Assembly (NCBI GenBank): GCA_034696485.1 | Contig: JAQIWT010000765.1 | Location: forward strand, 1 to 15,343 | DNA: 15,343 bases | Source of the DNA: Isohypsibius dastychi | Lineage: Eukaryota > Tardigrada > Eutardigrada > Parachela > Isohypsibiidae | Reading direction: 5' to 3' | Shown: positions 9,302 to 15,343 of the stretch, piece after piece | Layout of the letters: each line of letters begins with the position of its first letter | Numbering within the stretch: position 1 is the first letter of the stretch | The notes under the pieces: generated by a model | Database searches by the model: none | What the model saw: the letters and a program-made list of their open reading frames with translations, nothing else | Told to the model about the DNA's origin: nothing | Position numbers and translations under genes: made by a program

Positions 9302-9763
9302 ATGGATAAAATGACTTATTCTCCGTCCGACATGGATACTTCAATGTCGATCCCGTTGCAACAGCTGCTTCGGAAACATATGCCAGAAGAGACAAATCTG
9401 GCCGAGAAAACACAACTGGAGCGAATTTTTTTCACCGGACAGTATGGACGAGGCTATCCCGTGGTTTTCGGAACGGTTGGATTCATGTTTGCTCTTCTCT
9501 ATAACATGAAAAAGAAAAGACCCCTTTTCGCCAGTATCTACAAGCACGTCATCGGAATTGGTGTGGGTTATTGGTTCGGTGGCGTGTTTGATTATTATCG
9601 GAGCCAATATTATGGCGAACGAGATGCTATGTTGCATCACTACATATCCTTGCACCCTGAAGATTTCCAGGAAGAACTCCCTCCCAAATTAAAATATGTC
9701 ATGTATCCATGGGCTCCTATTCGTGAAAGCTGGGACGGATTGAAGGGCTATCCTCTGCGTTAA
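9302..9763 (+). CDS. NDUFC2: NADH dehydrogenase (complex I) subunit C2
   Basis: Accessory subunit (B14.5b) of respiratory complex I in the inner mitochondrial membrane. The single exon from ATG 9302 gives 153 residues against 119 in human; the extra length is an N-terminal hydrophilic extension (MDKMTYSPSDMDTSMS...). Two transmembrane helices are visible, about residues 52-68 (YPVVFGTVGFMFALLYN) and 80-96 (VIGIGVGYWFGGVFDYY), separated by the basic loop KKKRP. The C-terminal part matches the family well: YGERDAML..YI.LHPEDFQEELPPK and MYPWAPIRE, compared with human MKLHPEDFPEE and FHPIR. The start is taken just after the splice acceptor; a second ATG at 9311 is also possible. Confidence 0.88.
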   Translation: MDKMTYSPSDMDTSMSIPLQQLLRKHMPEETNLAEKTQLERIFFTGQYGRGYPVVFGTVGFMFALLYNMKKKRPLFASIYKHVIGIGVGYWFGGVFDYYRSQYYGERDAMLHHYISLHPEDFQEELPPKLKYVMYPWAPIRESWDGLKGYPLR

Positions 9764-9912
9764 CAAAAAAGGACATCAGTCGGATATCAGCTTGGTGATA
9801 CATTTGTGTAAGTGGAGTTTGTTTCTATTTGTGCAGTGATATCATCTCTCCACATATCTTGTGTGATCCATTCATTTTGGTATTTGCTCCATAACTGTTT
9901 TTGCCTGACAGC

Positions 9913-9918
9913 AATAAA
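9913..9918 (+). terminator. Poly(A) signal AATAAA for NDUFC2
   Basis: Canonical AATAAA 150 nt past the NDUFC2 stop, followed by a GT-rich stretch (AGTTGAGTGGTGAG). This fits a cleavage site near 9935. Confidence 0.6.
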
Positions 9919-9935
9919 GTTGAGTGGTGAGCGAT

Positions 9936-10240
9936 CATCTGCTTTGGATTTTCTCCAAATCACGAAGTGTGACGATAGATAGCGTTGCTCTTCATCGAAC
10001 TGAAGAACCATTTAAAAGAATTTGTTCTTTATTTGAACAGTTTTCCAGACTTTAAGCTGAGCAAATGAGCTGCTGTATGAACTCATGTAGAAACCAGAAA
10101 TGAGACCGCCCGAAAGTGAGTCGTGGGGGTTGTAAAAAAACAAAGGTTTAAATATCTAGTTTCTGGATTCCGAGGTGATGGATAAGTAGATATGTGAGGA
10201 TGTTGACAGCTTTACTCTTTCGTCGCTTAGAGCATAGGGA
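9936..10240. other. Convergent intergenic region, NDUFC2 / calponin
   Basis: Lies between the 3' ends of two convergent genes. A minus-strand AATAAA at 10028-10033 offers the calponin gene a second, more distal poly(A) site. A minus-strand open frame at 9787-10011 spans the NDUFC2 3' UTR but matches nothing I recognise. No other structure was seen. Confidence 0.4.
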
Positions 10241-10246
10241 TTTATT
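10241..10246 (-). terminator. Poly(A) signal one base after the calponin stop
   Basis: AATAAA on the minus strand begins one nucleotide after the TGA of the calponin gene. Use of it would give a 3' UTR of roughly 20 nt. A second AATAAA lies at 10028-10033 on the same strand. Confidence 0.5.
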
Positions 10247-10247
10247 T

Positions 10248-11032
10248 TCAGTAATGCATTCTTCCAGGGGCGAGTTGCTGTGTTGAGAATTCGCGAGACT
10301 GAGCTTCGGACAATTTCGGGCCATGTTGGGGAAGATCAGGGCGGTCACGTTGAAGCTGCAACAAAAAAGGTTGCAATTATGGAGAGAACTGTAGTAGCTA
10401 GATATTCTCCGCGTACAATTCCACCAAGACGACCAAGGCAGTGAGCAACTGCAGCGGGATCTTTCATCTCGTAGCAGTCAATGGTCTGGAAAAGGTCTGT
10501 TTCCGGTACGCCCATCTTTGCAGCCGCGGCGTTGAACAAAGCTGCAAATATTTTATAACCCCTCAAATTAATACATCTTTAAAATTTGAAGTTCTTACAG
10601 ATGTTTTCACGTTGTTTTGCGGGTTGTTCCGCGGTGGAATATTTCGGTAGAAGATCCGGTCGGAGTTTGTTCATGAATCTAAAATATGCACATCAAGGGT
10701 AACATGGAACTTTGGTTTGGTCTGCTAGGTCAGCTACAAACAATTTTGTACTTCTTGCAACAAACGCCAATAGATACTCATTTGTTACTGATAAAATGAC
10801 TTTTGATTTTGGAGAAAGATTGTTCATGATCACTCACCGGCACAGAACGCTGCCGTCACGAAGGATGTCCTCGAATCTTCCCTGAGGTGGTTGTTCTCCC
10901 AGAATTTGGAAAATCCATTGGATAGCTGCTTGCTCGTATGCGGCATCTCGGGATGGTCCGTGCTACAAAAAATATAGCGATTGGCAAAGGTCACACTGTA
11001 GCAGCTGATCTCGAACTTACATGTCTTCCCAT
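10248..11032 (-). CDS. Short calponin/transgelin-family protein
   Basis: Actin-binding muscle/cytoskeletal protein with one calponin-homology (CH) domain. Minus-strand exons: 11021-11032 (only MGRH), 10838-10962, 10599-10678, 10417-10541, 10248-10355, giving 149 residues. The CH domain spans about residues 10-115: GPSRDAAYEQAAIQWIF, FEDILRDGSVLCR, MNKLRPDLLPKYS, AKQRENIS and KMGVPETDLFQTIDCYEMKD, followed by LGRLGGI. The family linker RDRPDLPQHGPKLSEAQSREF comes next. The protein stops with QQLAPGRMHY just where relatives such as insect Mp20/Chd64 (about 185 residues) continue into the calponin repeat (the GTNKGASQSG-type motif). I found no GT donor or downstream exon that restores it. The 12-nt first coding exon is supported by GTAAGT and by phase, but is the weakest part. 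Confidence 0.88.
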
Positions 11033-11460
11033 GATTTATGATTGAAAGTAAGAAGAATTTGGATGAAATCAAAAATTCAAAAAATCAAAAATTCGATTCT
11101 GCGAGTCTGTTCTTTTCACACTGTTGAATGATTCTGCGTGAACGCTTCCTGTTATAGGATGCAGAAATAATCAAATAAGGAGATGTTGCTAGCAAATCCA
11201 AATGAGTAACGCCTCAAAATAAGATGAGTAATCAGACAGTCATAAACTTCGTGTTTGTAACCGCTTCGACATGCCGACCTCTGTTTGACTTCTGTAAGCT
11301 AATTCTTGTAGAAACTTCTCGGAGTCATAAACATCAACACTGCTGCTTAAAATAGATCCTACAGTAAAATCGAACACCTCTTGTGAGGATATGACAAATG
11401 CTGATGTCGAAAATGCGCTGATCAATTGACCCTCGAGTTCTTGACCAATCAGTAGTCCTA

Positions 11461-11497
11461 CATATTTATCGTTATTTATTGTCATATTTATCGTTAT
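11461..11497. repeat. 15-bp direct repeat CATATTTATCGTTAT
   Basis: Two perfect copies at 11461-11475 and 11483-11497, a 22-nt period. The unit overlaps the cyclase poly(A) signal, so it looks like a small local duplication in the 3' UTR. Confidence 0.7.
11475..11480 (-). terminator. Poly(A) signal AATAAA for the guanylate cyclase
   Basis: Minus-strand AATAAA 103 nt after the cyclase stop. Its distance and strand suit the cyclase message. Confidence 0.55.
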
Positions 11498-11583
11498 GAA
11501 TATGATCTTCAGTTAACAGCGAAGCGGGGAAACTAATTATAATGCATTTGTGAGTCCGGATCGCGTGTTTCATAGAACTGCAG

Positions 11584-14500
11584 TCACAATAACCAGAAAC
11601 TTAATTCTTCCCCTTTTCCCTGAAAGCACAAATTTCATAACAACGCCGAATTCTGAGCTTCATGATTTTAGATTTTCACCTTAAGGTTAATCTTTCCACG
11701 TCGCGCCACTTTTAGTTCAATTTCCGAGCTGATAGCGAACCGAGTGCTGGAACTTATCTGAATTTTCCATTCCGCTCCTTGAGCTGCCAAACGGGATGCG
11801 ACGTTGATGGTATCACCAAATCTACAACAACGAGGATCTTATAGATATAACAATTAATCATAGGTGGTACTCACAAGCAATAGCGCGGTCGTTTTAACCC
11901 GACAACACCTTGAGAGCAGGCGGATTTTCCCCACTTTTCATGATACACTTTTTGGTTTTACAAATTTTCTTACCGGCAGCGCAAGGTCCTAAGGATGATT
12001 ACACTGGGCTTGTGTGATTTTAATTTCATTAATTACGAGATGGTATCGTACCCGTGTTGATGCCAATTTTTATAGCTAGAGCCAGGCTTCGCGCAATACT
12101 CTCGAACATATTCCTAAAGGTCAGCGATAGAACGCAGATTTCGCGGGCATGGTTGACCACATTCCTTTCCGGAAGCCCACTGGCAACCTGAAAATATTGC
12201 AGATGTTAGATTGATCTGAAAAAATCTAAGGTTCAATTTCATCTTGTTTAGGACTACCATATAGGTGTCGTTTATCGTTTCCACTTTGTAGACCTCGTAC
12301 GAACTCATGATCTGGTCAAACAAAGTGAAAGCTTGATTCAAGAAATTCACGATAGACAACGGCTCTGAGCCATCACTTTCTGTATAATCCGTCAAACCTA
12401 CAGCAAAAACAGCTATTAAACAGAATAATGTATAGTTAAACAAGATCGCACCTGTAATATAACAAAAACAGATTGTCACACTGTCAAATGATTCGGGTGA
12501 GATCAAATCGCCGGCTCGCAGCTGAGCTACAATTTGCCTGAAAATATGTGTGTATGTATTATTGTTATTGTATTTGTAATACTATATTAGTAAAGACAGT
12601 ATACGATTTCCAAAAAACCCCCTCTAAATTAACTGCCAAAAACATACGCTGGTAACATCTCTTTTAGCAACGCGTCGCATGAATGCTTTTCAGACACCAG
12701 CGCATCAGTCCGCTCTTTAACAGCTTGCTCCAGTTGACTAGCATATGTCTCCATCCTCAGCATAAGTTTGTCCAACAAGCTTCCAAAGCACAATTCCGAA
12801 AAGTTATCGCGAAGGTAATTTTTGACGTAGTGGATACTCGGCCTTTCTAATGGGTTACTCCGTCTACATTTTTGAACCAGCGGTATAAGTTTTGAATAAA
12901 TGCCATCTGACGCATCTGAAACAACGGCTTCATTAAAAATGTGTTTTAGCAAAGCCAAATCTTAAATTCAAACCGGATTTTATGGGCTTCGAAACTTTTC
13001 TTGTTTCTGCTCCGTTAGCATTATCGGTCTCAATCAATATGTAGTGTATGATTCCGCCGAGTGAATACAAATCCGAGGAAGGCGCTGCGCAGTCAGCAGA
13101 AGCTCTTTTTGAAAACGGGAAAGGATCGGATGTATGAGACATCTGGATTCTCCGAGATTCCGGAGCAACGTATGCCGGATTCGCCGCGTTTTTATTGTGG
13201 TGTTTCGGACCGAATAGCAGAGAAATAAGTTCCGCGTGTCCAGTTTCGGATATTTTCAGACTCATCCTTCCATCTATTAGGCATTTTGTCGGTCGCAGGT
13301 TCCCGTGACACTGGAGAACAGATGTATGTATAAAATACAGTCCCTGAAAAATCAAATCCATGTAAGACTGTGTTCACAGTTTACTGCAACATCTATTCGG
13401 AGGTTCATTAAGAAAAATACCTCAACCAGATCTCGAATCAAACACATTTTCAGCTCAGCATCGAGGTTCCAGTTGACACAAAATCCTTCCATGAGATCTT
13501 TTAAGCTGCCTTTAGAGCAATGCACCGAAACGATTACAACAATGCCGACTTCCGAATAAATTCCAATAAAACGATTGATATTTCCATGTGATAGTGACTT
13601 AATCTGCAAAAAAGCAAGACATCGCTTCCCTATCGCGATTACACCCTACCGTTCTGTAATTACTTGATTCATGAGAGAAACTAAATTTTGATCAAATACG
13701 CTCCTGTGGCTTCCAAAGACCATCTTGATCCACACCGATTCTCCTTTGTAAACAGCGGTTTTTTTCTGGGGTATCATGATGTTTTCATTCGTCTCGTATG
13801 GTGTGCAAGTGTCTCCCGACAAGCTATTAGTTCTTAGTTCTCCAACCTGAAATCAGTCTATCTTATGATATCCAAATTAAATGATTGAGAGTAGAAAAGA
13901 CTACCTCGGCTGTGGGGAACTCGTTGAGGACGTGTAGTTCCAGCTTGTCGATCTTCCACCATTCATTAACAGTTGGCGTAAAAAACCGAAAGCGCCTGGT
14001 AAAACATTGTACCGATCCAAAATATGGTTCAGAACATTTAAAATATACAACCATGTGGGACTTACCGCAGCCACAGAATGACAACAATAGCGGCAAGAGT
14101 TGACACCATAAAGGTCACCAAGCTTGAAGCCCATCCAGCCAAGCCTTTTCGGTTGGGGATAACAGATCAGAAATTCTGACTTATAATATTTTCGTAGCGC
14201 AAAACATTATGTGTTTACCTGAGTTCTGTGGTCTACAATACTGTCCATAAAAACCACAAACTGGAGTGTCGCGTGGAGGAACATTGCCATCAGTTCTCCA
14301 GTTGATTTTCATACTCGCGACTTCCTGGAGTCCCATGCTGCTGTGATCCAAATGTGAAACCGTCTAAAACAGAGAACCAGAAGTTGAAAACAGTTTTTGA
14401 AGTGAAATGATAGCGTTGCTCTTGCTCACTTGGAACTGCTTTGTTTCTGGGTTGAAGGTATTGAGGCAAATGCGAAACTGTCTTTCCCCACTTTCGTCCA

Positions 14501-15300
14501 CGTATATGCTGTCCATACCAGGAACATGAAATGTTCGATTCAAAAACTTCAGCTTCATTTTCCGTGCATCCATGTTCCGAGAAGTAGACCACGTTTCGTT
14601 GATGACCTTCAAATAACACCCTCCCAGCTTCAATGCTGACACTGTGAAGGCAATACTCACCTGGGCCAAAATCTGTGTGATTCCATACGCAGCTGTTGTA
14701 TACCGATTTATCTGAAAGCATTCTCGTAAAATGCCGGAACTTATAGGGAAGGACGGTATTGCCGCACAACCATAATGCTATCCAGAGACTGGGTCAGATT
14801 GCTGCTGACAGGTCCAGAACGATTGCGGAATTGTGCTTCAAGCTGAGATTTCTCGACTGAAGCAGGTTCGTCGCAGATGATTAAAGTTAACAAGGATGCA
14901 AATCCACTTAAGGCCAGCTGCGACAAAAGGTATTTTGCAAATAATTTCCCAACATTTTTGAGTAATCTGACCGTGTCATTTATATCATCTGCTTTGTACG
15001 TAATTGGTCCATACGGATGTTCCGGCATTTCAACTGCAATCCAAACCTAAGAATAAAACATAATGGTACCTCATCTGATCGCATGTAGGAAAGATTGAAT
15101 TCTCACATATTCGCTGGTGGTCATGTTCTTCAAGGCAGCTTGGACCTGGAAGGAATCAATGACATACACTAATAGACAACTGGAAATTCTGAAGCGATTC
15201 TGCTGGATTCGTGGAACTATAGTTTGCAATTACAGCTACAAAAGATAGCGACGTACCATCAGCAGTCTAACAACTCCCGGCTGCACCACGAGTACAATGA
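11584..15300 (-). CDS. Receptor guanylate cyclase with altered catalytic metal site, 5' end missing
   Basis: Single-pass receptor cyclase, 18 exons and 848 complete codons seen. Minus-strand exons: 15257-15300, 15107-15145, 14771-15046, 14430-14711, 14219-14363, 14066-14144, 13905-13995, 13664-13846, 13421-13603, 12974-13343, 12648-12915, 12452-12537, 12258-12397, 12052-12187, 11974-11988, 11875-11908, 11680-11821, 11584-11619. Order: partial ANF-receptor ligand domain ([27 protein letters not shown]; juxtamembrane CGFYGQYC); TM helix in 14066-14144 ([16 protein letters not shown]); kinase-homology domain (VWIKM, HGN for HRD, ETG for DFG, VAPES); dimerisation coil ([20 protein letters not shown]); cyclase domain. 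The cyclase motif FSDIVGFT reads FCYITGLT, so the first metal aspartate is tyrosine. The second aspartate (VETIND), guanine-selecting Glu and Cys (YKVE, RYCLFGD) and NVASR remain. The end is [11 protein letters not shown]. Exons upstream of 15300 lie outside the window. The donors GTTGTG (14770) and GTTTGA (12973) and the acceptor at 14145 are weak. Confidence 0.93.
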
Positions 15301-15343
15301 CTACAATTTAATTTCGATAAGGTGACCTTTTCACTAAAACATG

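Larger units (their letters stand above)
11033..11583. other. Intergenic region between calponin and guanylate cyclase
   Basis: Contains the calponin promoter and the cyclase 3' UTR, both minus strand. AT-rich duplicated words occur: ATCAAAAATTC at 11068-11078 and 11084-11094. A minus-strand open frame at 11240-11485 (81 codons) is unassigned; it starts at the cyclase poly(A) signal and has no recognisable motif. Confidence 0.4.

Noticed and set aside
9787-10011. 74-codon minus-strand ORF antisense to the NDUFC2 3' UTR
   Set aside because: No recognisable motif, and it spans the NDUFC2 poly(A) signal. The composition is protein-like but not enough to call a gene.
11680-11821. Cyclase gene ending in this exon with INLKVKI and a stop
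   Set aside because: The family ending is KGKG...WLL. A GTGAAA donor at 11679 and acceptor at 11620 lead to [11 protein letters not shown], which restores it.
14290-14769. 159-codon minus-strand ORF
   Set aside because: Wrong frame over cyclase exons and introns. The true frame gives the [14 protein letters not shown] and CGFYGQYC motifs.
15168-15235. Exon-like segment with TTTTGTAG acceptor and GTATGT donor in the cyclase gene
   Set aside because: It would need a 21-nt intron on its 5' side. Splicing 15257 directly to 15145 gives a family-like junction (LLM then [13 protein letters not shown]), so this segment is intronic.

Overview
This is eukaryotic nuclear DNA from a compact invertebrate genome. 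Nearly every gene is split by short GT-AG introns: I placed 38, of which 31 are 52-77 nt long. Gene spacing is tight, and the products are animal families, including a receptor guanylate cyclase, a calponin-family muscle protein, an SLC9B antiporter and mitochondrial proteins. Introns end in a mixture of CAG and TAG without a strict TTTTCAG consensus. That argues against a Caenorhabditis-like worm; a clade I nematode or another small ecdysozoan such as a tardigrade would fit. I cannot settle the phylum from sequence alone.

Layout. Positions 1-613 hold no confident gene. On the minus strand, 614-2656 encodes an SLC9B/NHA-type Na+/H+ antiporter (8 exons) and 3130-4155 encodes proteasome subunit alpha type-2 (5 exons). 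A 446-nt divergent intergenic region follows. Four plus-strand genes come next: mitochondrial ribosomal protein mL45 (4602-6002, 6 exons), the RCC1L mitochondrial RCC1-repeat protein (6632-8085, 2 exons), an unrecognised single-exon 243-aa ORF starting only 22 nt after RCC1L (8108-8839), and complex I subunit NDUFC2 (9302-9763). A small inverted-repeat element resembling a non-autonomous DNA transposon lies between the last two. On the minus strand, 10248-11032 is a short calponin/transgelin-type gene (5 exons). From 11584 to past the right edge runs a receptor guanylate cyclase (18 exons seen, 5' end missing).

How the genes relate. The plus-strand run mL45, RCC1L, unknown ORF, NDUFC2 is rich in mitochondrial functions: mitoribosome, mitoribosome assembly and respiratory complex I. 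The unknown ORF sits in the middle of it. The proteasome and mL45 genes probably share a bidirectional promoter.

The most striking point is in the guanylate cyclase. The cyclase domain is otherwise well preserved, but the first metal-binding aspartate is replaced by tyrosine, and the kinase-homology domain has a degenerate DFG position. The receptor may therefore bind and signal without making cGMP, or act only as a dimer partner. Nothing resembling a prokaryotic defence system, CRISPR array, tRNA or rRNA was seen.
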